This document shows, piece by piece, positions 1 to 7,644 of a stretch of DNA of 17,758 bases (positions within the stretch are counted from its first letter, which is position 1; each line of letters starts with the position of its first letter). The notes beneath the pieces are model-generated. The model searched no databases and was not told the origin of the DNA. It worked only from the letters and a program-made list of their open reading frames with translations. Source of the stretch: an uncultured Methanobrevibacter sp. (GTDB taxonomy: Archaea; Methanobacteriota; Methanobacteria; Methanobacteriales; Methanobacteriaceae); NCBI GenBank assembly GCA_900317865.1, contig ONIK01000034.1:1-17758 (forward strand). The letters are read 5' to 3'. The position numbers and the translations under genes are program-made.

Positions 1-20
1 ATTCTAGTAAGTTTTCTCAT
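1..20 (-). CDS. 5' end of an unidentified gene, truncated by the window edge
   Basis: An ATG at 20-18 on the minus strand opens a frame reading M-R-K-L-T-R before the window ends. It is supported by a near-perfect Shine-Dalgarno sequence eight bases upstream. It lies 43 bases downstream of the glycosyltransferase stop codon on the same strand, so it may continue the leuCDB-glycosyltransferase transcript. Six codons are too few to suggest a product. The basic start could begin a signal peptide or any cytoplasmic protein. Confidence 0.6.
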
Positions 21-28
21 AATAAAAA

Positions 29-35
29 TCTCCTT
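29..35 (-). promoter_or_regulatory. Ribosome-binding site of the left-edge gene
   Basis: On the minus strand the sequence reads AAGGAGA, eight bases before the ATG at 20. It complements the 3' end of archaeal 16S rRNA well. This is the main evidence that a gene starts at the left edge. Confidence 0.7.
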
Positions 36-63
36 AAATTATAATTAATATAACATTTTTAAG

Positions 64-2391
64 TTATTTAAATTTTTTTCCAATTTTTCTTAAATTTTTT
101 GTAACTTTCCAACTATTTGAATTTAAGATTTCATCATTTTCTTTTTCTAAAATTTGAATTCTCTGATTTAATTCGTTGATTTTAGCTTCGTAATCATTAT
201 CTTTTTTAAATTCAGTTTCACAGACTTCAATTAATTCTATTATTTTTTGAGTAAAATGGATAGTTCTTTGTTTTTTATAATCTTTCTCATCATTTGAGCA
301 TTTTTTAATTGAAATATCTGTTTTTTCATTCATTATTGAGTTTAAAGTATTGATGTTGCTTTCAATATCATTTATATGGGATTTATATTCAATATCTAAC
401 TTGGACATTTCACTATTTTCTTCACAAATTGCCCAAATGCTTGTATTTGAACCATTATAATCTGATATTTTAGATGGAAGATATGGATTTTTAATAAAAT
501 CACCTTTTGTAGAACTGTCTTCAACAATCAATACATCAAATTTTGTTGAAAGATTTAGAAACTCCAAATAATCAATATTGTTATTAATTATGGTTCTATC
601 TAGAATTTCTTTATTTAAAATTTGTTCAAATAAAATTCTATTTGGTGTAAATAAATGCAGTCTTATTTTATCCTTATATTCATCAGATATGTTGTCAAAT
701 GCATTTATAAAGTCTTCAAATGATCTATTTGAGAATATAACACCAAAGTAAGCGAAATTAATGTAATTTTTATCTAAAGGATAGTTACTTTCTTCAACAT
801 AATAATATTTCTTATCAACTGTCGGATGCGGTGAAATTATATATTTATCATTAATATTCACTTTAAACGGTAGAGTATTAATCATTACTTCTTTTTGACT
901 TTCATTTGTAAATATTATTTCATCAGCAAAAATAAATGTTAAATACTCGCAAACACAGTTAATATCATCATCAGTGCTAATCAATTCTAAATCTTTTTCC
1001 TTTAAAATCTTATTTATTCTATTTATATATTCTTCATCTTCAAGTTTACCACTCAAATGTCTATTTCCAAAGGTATATATTAAAGGATCTGAGAATTCTG
1101 CTCTCCAATAGGTATTTGGATTGGCTAATTTATATTCAAGTGCTAAAAAATGAGAATGTGCAAAATTGGCTCTGCTGTAAATATTTTCATAATTATTGAT
1201 TAGTCTGATGCCTTCATTTAAAAAATTTAAGATATTATCCCATTCTGTTGAGAAATTTGAATTTACTGTAAACTTATTTACAATATATTCTGAGACCACT
1301 TTTTCAAGTGTAAAATCTTTCTTCATATCATCCAGACTTGCACAGATAACATCAACATTTTTCTTTTCAGAAAGAATTCTTTTTGCAACAACATTACTTG
1401 TTGTCGTATTTGTCGGTGGAAAAGCATAAGATATTATTAATTCTCTTTCTTCATTATTTAACTTTGATATATCTTCATTTAAGTATTTATATGGGAAAAA
1501 TTCATAATTATAACTTAAAATATCTTCTAAAACCTGTGTATAGTCTTCAGGATGTTCTTTTAGATATTCATTTATTTTAACTACTTGACCTCCGGTTAGG
1601 GTTTTAATAAAGTTTTTCATTTCTTGAGTTTTAGCTTTTTTAAGGCCTTTATTAATATCATTAATTACTTTCAAACGGTCAGTAATATTAAAATCATAAG
1701 ATAAGTCCTGTCTTGAAATTGATCCATGTCTCCATAATCTATAATAATTAGCATTTAAATCTTTATTGACCACATAAAACTCAAAATCATTAACAGGATA
1801 TAAATTAGCGTAATATGCGATGTCTACACCGTTTTTAAGTTCGGGATTAAATGAAGAGTTTTTTACATTAACTGTTGGGATTATTTTATTTTGTGTAATA
1901 ACAATGGCATCTCTTATAGTGCCGTAAGGATTTTCGACAATGCCTGAATTTTCCAAAATTTGCGGGGTCATATATGAGTCTGTAACCTCATCAGTATCTT
2001 CATCAATGTCGTAAAATAATCCAACAACAATTCTATTGGGTTTAACGTATTTATATAACTCTTCAAAGTAATTTTCACTTATAAAATCATCATCGTCAAT
2101 AAAAATAGAATATTTCCTTGAAGCTAGGTCAATACCCTTATTACGTGCATTGCAGACACCCTTTTCACTTTCGGTCAGGATTATATTGACATCAGGATTA
2201 TTTTTCTGATATTTTTTAATAATGTCTGGTGTTGAATCAAGCTCACCGTTAACAATAAAAATAGCTTCAAATAGATTAAAATCTATAGTTTGGTTAATTA
2301 AAGAATCAAGTAGTTTTGAAATATATTTTTCTCCTTTATAAGTTGGAATAATTGCACTAATACCTTCTTTTAACTCTGATTCTTTAACCAT
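64..2391 (-). CDS. Two-domain glycosyltransferase: GT2 domain, GT4-like domain, C-terminal coiled coil
   Basis: Numbering here counts from the GTG at 2400. Residues 14-115 form a GT2 (GT-A fold) domain: an opening IIPTYKGEKY strand, then the metal- and nucleotide-binding acidic run DDDD at 102-105. A second region, about 320-700, looks GT4/GT-B-like, with SYAFPPTNTTTSN at 324-336 resembling a GT-B N-terminal loop and PSKISDY at 642-648 resembling the sugar-nucleotide site. Residues 735-760 form a coiled coil, followed by an NSWK motif and a basic tail, a common ending in surface-glycan glycosyltransferases. There is no signal peptide or membrane helix, so it should work on the cytoplasmic face, possibly adding two sugars to a lipid-linked glycan. 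The ATG at 2391 is preferred because GTGAG lies just upstream. A GTG at 2400 would overlap the leuB stop by one base. Sugar specificity cannot be read from sequence. Confidence 0.85.
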   Translation of the reverse strand: MVKESELKEGISAIIPTYKGEKYISKLLDSLINQTIDFNLFEAIFIVNGELDSTPDIIKKYQKNNPDVNIILTESEKGVCNARNKGIDLASRKYSIFIDDDDFISENYFEELYKYVKPNRIVVGLFYDIDEDTDEVTDSYMTPQILENSGIVENPYGTIRDAIVITQNKIIPTVNVKNSSFNPELKNGVDIAYYANLYPVNDFEFYVVNKDLNANYYRLWRHGSISRQDLSYDFNITDRLKVINDINKGLKKAKTQEMKNFIKTLTGGQVVKINEYLKEHPEDYTQVLEDILSYNYEFFPYKYLNEDISKLNNEERELIISYAFPPTNTTTSNVVAKRILSEKKNVDVICASLDDMKKDFTLEKVVSEYIVNKFTVNSNFSTEWDNILNFLNEGIRLINNYENIYSRANFAHSHFLALEYKLANPNTYWRAEFSDPLIYTFGNRHLSGKLEDEEYINRINKILKEKDLELISTDDDINCVCEYLTFIFADEIIFTNESQKEVMINTLPFKVNINDKYIISPHPTVDKKYYYVEESNYPLDKNYINFAYFGVIFSNRSFEDFINAFDNISDEYKDKIRLHLFTPNRILFEQILNKEILDRTIINNNIDYLEFLNLSTKFDVLIVEDSSTKGDFIKNPYLPSKISDYNGSNTSIWAICEENSEMSKLDIEYKSHINDIESNINTLNSIMNEKTDISIKKCSNDEKDYKKQRTIHFTQKIIELIEVCETEFKKDNDYEAKINELNQRIQILEKENDEILNSNSWKVTKNLRKIGKKFK

Positions 2392-2399
2392 ATTTCTCA

Positions 2400-3410
2400 C
2401 TATAACAATTTAATAATTTCATCTGCAACTTCTTTAGTGGTTGCAGTACCACCTAAATCTCCAGTTAAAACTTTTCCATCATCCAATAAAGTTAAAATAG
2501 CATTATCCAGTCTGTCGGCAGATTCATTTTCACCTAAATATCTAAGCATCATAACTGCAGACAACATCATTGCTATTGGATTTGCAATTCCTTTACCGGC
2601 AATATCTGGAGCTGATCCGTGTACAGGTTCAAATAAAGCCCCATTATTTCCAATATTTGCTGATGGTATTAATCCGAGTCCACCAACAAGACCAGCACCT
2701 TCATCTGATAATATGTCACCAAATAAATTGGTTGTAACAATCACTTCAAAGCTTTCAGGCTGGGTAATAAGATACATTGCAGTTGCATCAACATAAAAAT
2801 CTTCTTTTTCAATATCAGGATATTTTTTCCCCACTTCATAAAAGATTTCTTTGAATAATCCATCACTTTTCTTTAAGACATTTGCTTTGTGAACACCAGT
2901 GACTTTAGTTTTGTTATTGTCTTTTGCATATTGGAATGCATAATCGATAATGCGGCTTTCAGCTTCACGGGTAATTACACGTTTTGCAATAGCACCTTCA
3001 TCAGTTAATTCTTCTTTATCTGCAATATATAATCCTTCGGTATTTTCACGAACAATCATAAAATCAATATTGTCTGATAGGGAATTTGTGTTTGGGTATG
3101 ATTTAACAGGTCTTAAATTAGCAAACATTTTCATTTCTTGGCGTAATTTAACGATAACGTCAGCTGCAGTTTCACCGGCTGCACCAAATAGGCATGCATC
3201 TGCATCTCTTACAATATCAATAGTTTCCTGAGGAAGTGCACTGCCTGTTTTTTCTAAACATGCGTCACCAGCTTCACCATAAACGTAATTAAAATCAATA
3301 TTCAAGTTATCTAAAACAGATATGGTAGCTTCCATTACTTCTGTGCCTATTCCATCTCCTGGAACAACAGCAATTTTATATTCATTATCTTTTGTCTTTG
3401 AGGTATTCAA
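2400..3410 (-). CDS. leuB: 3-isopropylmalate dehydrogenase (LeuB/AksF family)
   Basis: This NAD-dependent beta-decarboxylating dehydrogenase oxidises 3-isopropylmalate in leucine synthesis. Paralogues in methanogens act on methylmalate (isoleucine) or homoisocitrate (coenzyme B, AksF). Family marks are PGDGIG near the N-terminus, ANLRPV, VRENTEGLY, the catalytic KANVLKKSDG and YVDATAMYL segments, the metal-binding NLFGDILSDEGAG and the cofactor loop EPVHGSAPDIAG. No ATG precedes PGDGIG in frame. TTG at 3410 is chosen because GGTGGT lies just upstream, giving 336 residues. GTG at 3419 and TTG at 3428 are alternatives. Every option overlaps the end of leuD, so the two are probably translationally coupled. 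The isopropylmalate role is favoured by the LeuC/LeuD neighbours. A homoisocitrate role is not excluded by sequence alone. Confidence 0.88.
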   Translation of the reverse strand: MNTSKTKDNEYKIAVVPGDGIGTEVMEATISVLDNLNIDFNYVYGEAGDACLEKTGSALPQETIDIVRDADACLFGAAGETAADVIVKLRQEMKMFANLRPVKSYPNTNSLSDNIDFMIVRENTEGLYIADKEELTDEGAIAKRVITREAESRIIDYAFQYAKDNNKTKVTGVHKANVLKKSDGLFKEIFYEVGKKYPDIEKEDFYVDATAMYLITQPESFEVIVTTNLFGDILSDEGAGLVGGLGLIPSANIGNNGALFEPVHGSAPDIAGKGIANPIAMMLSAVMMLRYLGENESADRLDNAILTLLDDGKVLTGDLGGTATTKEVADEIIKLL

Positions 3411-3864
3411 TAAGACCACCTTTTTCAAGTATTTCTAACATAAATGGAGGTAATTTTTTAAATGTCATTACTTCTCCGCTTGAAGAGGTAATTGTTCCGT
3501 TTTCCATATCAACTTCAATTTCTTCTTCATTTTCAATTAAATCAGTAATTCCTGGAGCTTCAAGAAGCGGAACTCCAACATTTGTAGCGTTTCTATAGAA
3601 TATCCTTGCAAATGATTCCGCTATTACTGCAGATATTCCCGCACCTTTAATGGCAATAGGAGCATGCTCACGAGAAGATCCACAACCGAAATTAGTACCT
3701 CCTACAATAAAATCTCCTTTCTTACACTTTTCACTAAATTTATCGTCTAATCCTTCCATACAGTGTTTTGACAGTCTTTCTTCATCAGTATAAATTAAAT
3801 ATCTTCCAGGAAGAATAATGTCTGTATCAATATCATTTCCAAATTTCCATGCTGTTCCTTTCAT
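3385..3864 (-). CDS. leuD: 3-isopropylmalate dehydratase, small subunit
   Basis: This is the swivelling small subunit that pairs with LeuC to isomerise 2- and 3-isopropylmalate (or citramalate). The 159-residue protein opens with GNDIDTDIILPGRYL and carries the conserved GCGSSREHAP segment near residues 60-70. The substrate-specificity loop at 22-25 reads YLIY. As I recall from work on Methanocaldococcus, homoaconitase small subunits carry YLRT here and isopropylmalate isomerases carry YLVY, so this copy looks like the leucine enzyme. The ATG at 3864 lies four bases after the leuC stop and has GGAGTGAT just upstream, overlapping that stop. An extension further upstream would run into leuC and is rejected. 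The length is normal for archaeal LeuD. Confidence 0.93.
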   Translation of the reverse strand: MKGTAWKFGNDIDTDIILPGRYLIYTDEERLSKHCMEGLDDKFSEKCKKGDFIVGGTNFGCGSSREHAPIAIKGAGISAVIAESFARIFYRNATNVGVPLLEAPGITDLIENEEEIEVDMENGTITSSSGEVMTFKKLPPFMLEILEKGGLIEYLKDKR

Positions 3865-3868
3865 AAAA

Positions 3869-5116
3869 TCACTCCGGCACGACAATTCTTCCTTCAATTG
3901 CAGAAGCAGCAGCAACTGCAGCAGAGGACAAATAAACTTCTCCTTCAGGTGAACCTTGTCTTCCTTTAAAATTCCTATTGGAAGTAGATAAGCTAACTTC
4001 TCCAGGTCCGATAATTCCTATGTGTCCTCCAAGACATGGGCCACAACATGGCGCAGAAACCAAAGCTCCGGCGTCAATAAATATTCTAATCAATCCTTCA
4101 TCCAAAGCTTTTGAATAAACTTCTGTTGATGCCGGGATAACTAACATTCTTGTGCCTTTTGCTACTTTTTTTCCTTTTAAAATTCTTGCCGCATCTCTTA
4201 AGTCACTAATTCTTCCATTAGTACAGGAACCTAAAAATACTTGGTCGATTTCCTGGTCGACTTCACTTACCGGCTTTACATTGTCAACATGATTCGGGCA
4301 GGCTACTTGAGGTTCTAAGTCAGTAATGTCTACATCAATAATATTTAATGATGGAGCGTCTAAGTCTGTATTGAATATTTTGTATGGTTTATTTGAGCGT
4401 TTTTCTACGTAATCGATTGTTTTTTTGTCCGCTTCTACTAAACCTGTTTTTCCACCCATTTCTATTGCCATATTGCATAAAACCATTCTGTCGGAAACGG
4501 TCATATCCTTCACGGTTTGACCTGCGAACTCACAGGCTTTATAAGTTGAACCGTCAGCACCTACTTGACCTATAATATTTAAGATAACATCTTTAGCATA
4601 TACATTATCTTTTAAATCTCCTGTTATTTCAAAACGATTTGTTTCGGGAACTTTAAACCATAAATTTCCTTCTGCAAAAACCATTGCCATATCTGTTGAT
4701 CCTATGCCTGTTGAAAATGCTCCTAATGCACCATGTGTACAGGTATGTGAATCTGCACCAACAATAACTTCACCAGGTACGACATGCCCCAGTTCAGGTA
4801 AAATTTGATGGCAAACGCCTGCATTAACATCGTAAAAATGTTCTATATTTTGCTCTTTTACAAAATTTCTCATAATTATATGATTATTAGCAGAGTCAAT
4901 AGAGTCAGCCGGTATTTGGTGATCAAATGGAATTACTATTTTAGATGGATCCCATACTTTTTCTGCACCAATTTTTTCAAATGATTCGACTGCAAGAGGT
5001 CCAGTTAAATCATGCGTCATTGCAACATCGATATTTGCAATGATAATGTCACCGGCTTCAACTTTATCTTTTCCAGATGCCCTAGCTAATATTTTTTCAG
5101 ACATTGTACTTGACAT
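3869..5116 (-). CDS. leuC: 3-isopropylmalate dehydratase, large subunit
   Basis: This aconitase-family large subunit holds the [4Fe-4S] cluster that dehydrates and rehydrates isopropylmalate together with LeuD. The cluster cysteines are seen in LGSCTNGR (about residue 300) and CCGPCLGGH (about 360). DSHTCTHGALGAF, near residue 130, is another family hallmark. The length, 415 residues, matches the archaeal LeuC/HacA subfamily, which is shorter than the bacterial LeuC of about 465. The ATG at 5116 is chosen because GAGG lies nine bases upstream. An ATG at 5104 is possible and would suit a short leader. It is the first gene of the leuC-leuD-leuB unit and is divergent from the DUF2264 genes. The LeuD loop favours isopropylmalate over homocitrate. 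Confidence 0.92.
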   Translation of the reverse strand: MSSTMSEKILARASGKDKVEAGDIIIANIDVAMTHDLTGPLAVESFEKIGAEKVWDPSKIVIPFDHQIPADSIDSANNHIIMRNFVKEQNIEHFYDVNAGVCHQILPELGHVVPGEVIVGADSHTCTHGALGAFSTGIGSTDMAMVFAEGNLWFKVPETNRFEITGDLKDNVYAKDVILNIIGQVGADGSTYKACEFAGQTVKDMTVSDRMVLCNMAIEMGGKTGLVEADKKTIDYVEKRSNKPYKIFNTDLDAPSLNIIDVDITDLEPQVACPNHVDNVKPVSEVDQEIDQVFLGSCTNGRISDLRDAARILKGKKVAKGTRMLVIPASTEVYSKALDEGLIRIFIDAGALVSAPCCGPCLGGHIGIIGPGEVSLSTSNRNFKGRQGSPEGEVYLSSAAVAAASAIEGRIVVPE

Positions 5117-5136
5117 ATAATAAAACCTCACAGTAT

Positions 5137-5147
5137 TTATTTATATT
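5137..5147 (-). promoter_or_regulatory. Candidate TATA box for the leuC operon
   Basis: The minus strand reads AATATAAATAA, a good archaeal TATA-like element. Its centre lies about 26 bases before the ATG at 5116, which would put the transcript start at or very near that codon. If so, leuC is either leaderless or begins at the ATG at 5104. A weaker AT-rich element near 5160 would leave room for a leader containing the GAGG site. The real start cannot be decided by eye. Confidence 0.45.
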
Positions 5148-5213
5148 TTGTTTAACATTCTATTTAACTTTTGAAAATTACTTTTTGATAGACATATAAT
5201 TTAATTATCATAA

Positions 5214-5223
5214 CTTTATATAA
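5214..5223 (+). promoter_or_regulatory. TATA box for the DUF2264 pair; transcript probably leaderless
   Basis: CTTTATATAA is centred about 28 bases before the ATG at 5246. Archaeal transcription normally starts about 25-27 bases past the box centre, so the mRNA should begin within a few bases of the ATG. No Shine-Dalgarno sequence precedes this ATG, which agrees with a leaderless message. The 129-base gap also holds the divergent leuC promoter. Confidence 0.55.
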
Positions 5224-5245
5224 TATGTAAAACAAAATACTTTTC

Positions 5246-6454
5246 ATGAGTAAGTTCTTTGGTAGATTTAAAAAAGAAGAAGAAATTCCTGTTTTTGAAG
5301 AACAGGTGCCTGTATGGGAAGATAGAATTTTTTGGGTTGAAATTTTACAAAAAATAGCTTTACCAGTTTTAATCAATGTCAAAAAAGATTCGTTAAGAAA
5401 AACCATGCTTGTGGAATCTGGCAGTGTTGAAGGTAAAAAATTTGCTTATCTTGAAGCTTTTGCACGTGTATTTAATGGTATTGCACCTTGGCTAGAACTT
5501 GGACCTGAAGAATCAGAAGAAGGTAGGCTTCGTGAAAGATATATTAATTTAACCATTCAAGCTATTTCAGTTGCTGTAAACCCGAAGAAAAATGATTATA
5601 TTTTTTATTCCGAACCTAAACAATCTTTGGTTGAAATGGCTTTATTTGCTCAAGGTTTACTCCGTTCTAAAAATCAAATCTGGCTTAATTTACCGATGGA
5701 TGTTCAGGCAAAAATTATTGGAGAACTTAAAAATACAAGAATCATTGCACCATACGATAATCATTGGATTTTATATACATCAATAATAGAAGCTGCTCTT
5801 TTAGAATTCACAGGAGAATGTGATAAAGAACGTTTACTTTATGCTATTCATAAATTTAGGGATGAATGGTATATTGGTGATGCAGTTTATCGTGATGGGC
5901 CGGATTATGCTTCAAATTATTTTAACAGTATTTTCATTCATCCATTGCTTAATGATATTTTAATGGTTATGCGTAAATATGGATTAGCCGATGGTGAATT
6001 TTTAGATATTCAATTAATGAGGTCTTCAAGACTCGCTTCACAATTAGAAAGATTAATTTCTCCTGAAGGAACTTATCCAATCATTGGAAAATCTATTTCT
6101 TATCGTTGTGCTATTTTCCATACCTTATCTCAAGTTTCTTTATTTAAAATTTTACCTAGAAATATCGAACCGGCTCAAGTTAGATCTGCGATGACTAAAG
6201 TTTTAAGAAATTTATTTGAAGGAAATCAAAATTTTGCAAATGGAAATTGGTTAATAGTAGGTTTAAATGGTCATCAACTGGATATTGCTGAAAAAGATAT
6301 TAATACTGGAAGTTTATATATGTGCTGTTCAATATTTTTAGCATTGGGACTAGATTATAATGATCCGTTTTGGTCTGATGAGTTTGCTGAATGGACATCT
6401 CTTAAAGCATGGAAAGGTCATGTGGTAGAGAAAGATCAACCTATTAACTTTTAA
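5246..6454 (+). CDS. DUF2264 protein, first tandem copy (divergent motif)
   Basis: This 402-residue cytoplasmic protein belongs to the DUF2264 family, which has an all-helical toroid-like sequence pattern; as I recall, members of this family define a CAZy beta-glucuronidase family (GH154). Shared landmarks are NGIAPWLELG near residue 77, the HWILY segment, ISPEGTYPIIG, the NTGSLYMC segment and a late WSDEFAEWTS. There is no signal peptide or membrane helix. Compared with the downstream copy, the segment around residues 213-225 reads YRDGPDYASNYFNS instead of YGDGPNFHFDYYNS, so a His, Asp and Tyr conserved in the neighbour are replaced. This copy may therefore be non-catalytic or altered in substrate. 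It starts at ATG 5246, without a ribosome-binding site, behind a TATA box. The product's function is unknown. Confidence 0.85.
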   Translation: MSKFFGRFKKEEEIPVFEEQVPVWEDRIFWVEILQKIALPVLINVKKDSLRKTMLVESGSVEGKKFAYLEAFARVFNGIAPWLELGPEESEEGRLRERYINLTIQAISVAVNPKKNDYIFYSEPKQSLVEMALFAQGLLRSKNQIWLNLPMDVQAKIIGELKNTRIIAPYDNHWILYTSIIEAALLEFTGECDKERLLYAIHKFRDEWYIGDAVYRDGPDYASNYFNSIFIHPLLNDILMVMRKYGLADGEFLDIQLMRSSRLASQLERLISPEGTYPIIGKSISYRCAIFHTLSQVSLFKILPRNIEPAQVRSAMTKVLRNLFEGNQNFANGNWLIVGLNGHQLDIAEKDINTGSLYMCCSIFLALGLDYNDPFWSDEFAEWTSLKAWKGHVVEKDQPINF

Positions 6455-6465
6455 AATTGATTTTT

Positions 6466-7644
6466 ATGGGGTTTAAATCTTTTTTTTCAAAAAATTCTAA
6501 TAATACCAATGATAGAGAAATTTGGGTTAATACATTATCTAAGATTATAAATCCCGTTTTAACCAATATGGCAAATGAAACTCTTAAAAAGAATATGCCT
6601 GTTGAATATGTTAAAGATGAAAGGGCAAAATTTGCACATTTGGAGGCTGTTGGCCGTACTGTTTGTGGCATTGCACCATGGTTAGAATTGGGACCCGATA
6701 ATAGTAAAGAAGGAAAAATAAGAGAGAAATATATTAATTTAACCACTGAAGGATTAGTGAATATTTGCAATCCAAAATCACCGGATTATTTAATTTTTAA
6801 CCAGCCACATCAACCTTTAGTTGACTGTGCTCATTTAACTGAAGGATTACTTAGAGCAAAAACTCAGCTTTGGGATAATATAAATTCTGATGGTCAGGAA
6901 TTAATTATTGATGCCTTAAAGGAAACCCGTTCAATTCAGCCATGGAATAATAACTGGATTTTATTCCCTTCAATGATTGAAGCATTTTTACTCGAAACCA
7001 CTGGAGAATATGATGAATTTAGGTTAATGCATGGCGTTAATGTATTTATGAATGAATGGTACTGCGGTGATTCATATTATGGCGATGGACCAAATTTCCA
7101 TTTTGATTATTACAATAGCTATGTTATCCATCCAATGCTTACAGATATTCTAACTGTTTTACGAAAGCATAATATTGGAGAATATACTTTTCTGGATGCT
7201 CATCTACACAGGTTAAGGCATTATGCGGGACATTTGGAAAGATTGATATCTCCTGAAGGAACATATCCTGTCGTTGGCAGGTCAATGTTATATAGAACTG
7301 CTGTTTTTCAAGCTTTAGGTCAAGCATGTTTGTTTGGTTTATATAATGAGGATGTAAAGCCTGAACAGGTTAGATGTGCATTAACAGCCGTAATTCAAAA
7401 TCAATTTTCAGGTGATGATAATTTTGATAAAAAAGGATGGTTACGATTTGGGTTCAATGGTAATCAGCCTAGGGTTGCCGAGGATTATAGTAATACCGGT
7501 AGTATGTATTTATGCACAACAGGCTTTTTGCCTTTAGGATTACCTGAAAGTGATAGGTTTTGGTCTGCCCCAAGTGCTGAATGGACTTCACTCAGGGCCT
7601 GGAGTGGAAAAGATATAGATTCAAACATGTATATTAAAGATTGA
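6466..7644 (+). CDS. DUF2264 protein, second tandem copy (motif intact)
   Basis: This 392-residue paralogue of the preceding gene is clearly alignable along its length: CGIAPWLELG, NNWILFPSMIEA, the DGPNFHFDYYNS segment, ISPEGTYPVVG, NTGSMYLC and a WSAPSAEWTS ending. It keeps the His-Asp-Tyr-rich segment I associate with typical DUF2264 members, so it is the likelier active enzyme of the pair. It lacks a signal peptide and would be cytoplasmic. Family knowledge suggests a glycosidase acting on uronate-containing sugars; the substrate here is unknown. The ATG at 6466 sits 11 bases after the first copy's stop. A TTG at 6457 would add three residues and is less likely. The stop overlaps the convergent wecC end by 11 bases. 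Confidence 0.86.
   Translation: MGFKSFFSKNSNNTNDREIWVNTLSKIINPVLTNMANETLKKNMPVEYVKDERAKFAHLEAVGRTVCGIAPWLELGPDNSKEGKIREKYINLTTEGLVNICNPKSPDYLIFNQPHQPLVDCAHLTEGLLRAKTQLWDNINSDGQELIIDALKETRSIQPWNNNWILFPSMIEAFLLETTGEYDEFRLMHGVNVFMNEWYCGDSYYGDGPNFHFDYYNSYVIHPMLTDILTVLRKHNIGEYTFLDAHLHRLRHYAGHLERLISPEGTYPVVGRSMLYRTAVFQALGQACLFGLYNEDVKPEQVRCALTAVIQNQFSGDDNFDKKGWLRFGFNGNQPRVAEDYSNTGSMYLCTTGFLPLGLPESDRFWSAPSAEWTSLRAWSGKDIDSNMYIKD

Noticed and set aside
1196..1580. Plus-strand open frames opposite the two-domain glycosyltransferase
   Set aside because: They lie antisense inside a long, well-supported gene, resemble no family and have low-complexity composition.
2437..3231. Plus-strand open frames opposite leuB
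   Set aside because: They are antisense to conserved enzyme motifs; open frames here reflect codon bias of leuB.
5164..5406. Minus-strand frame of 80 codons across the leuC/DUF2264 promoter gap
   Set aside because: It overlaps the start of the first DUF2264 gene and its TATA box and shows no family features.
6444..6770. Minus-strand frame of about 108 codons with a hydrophobic start, spanning the DUF2264 junction
   Set aside because: It lies opposite the conserved start of the second DUF2264 gene, lacks a ribosome-binding site and matches nothing I recognise.
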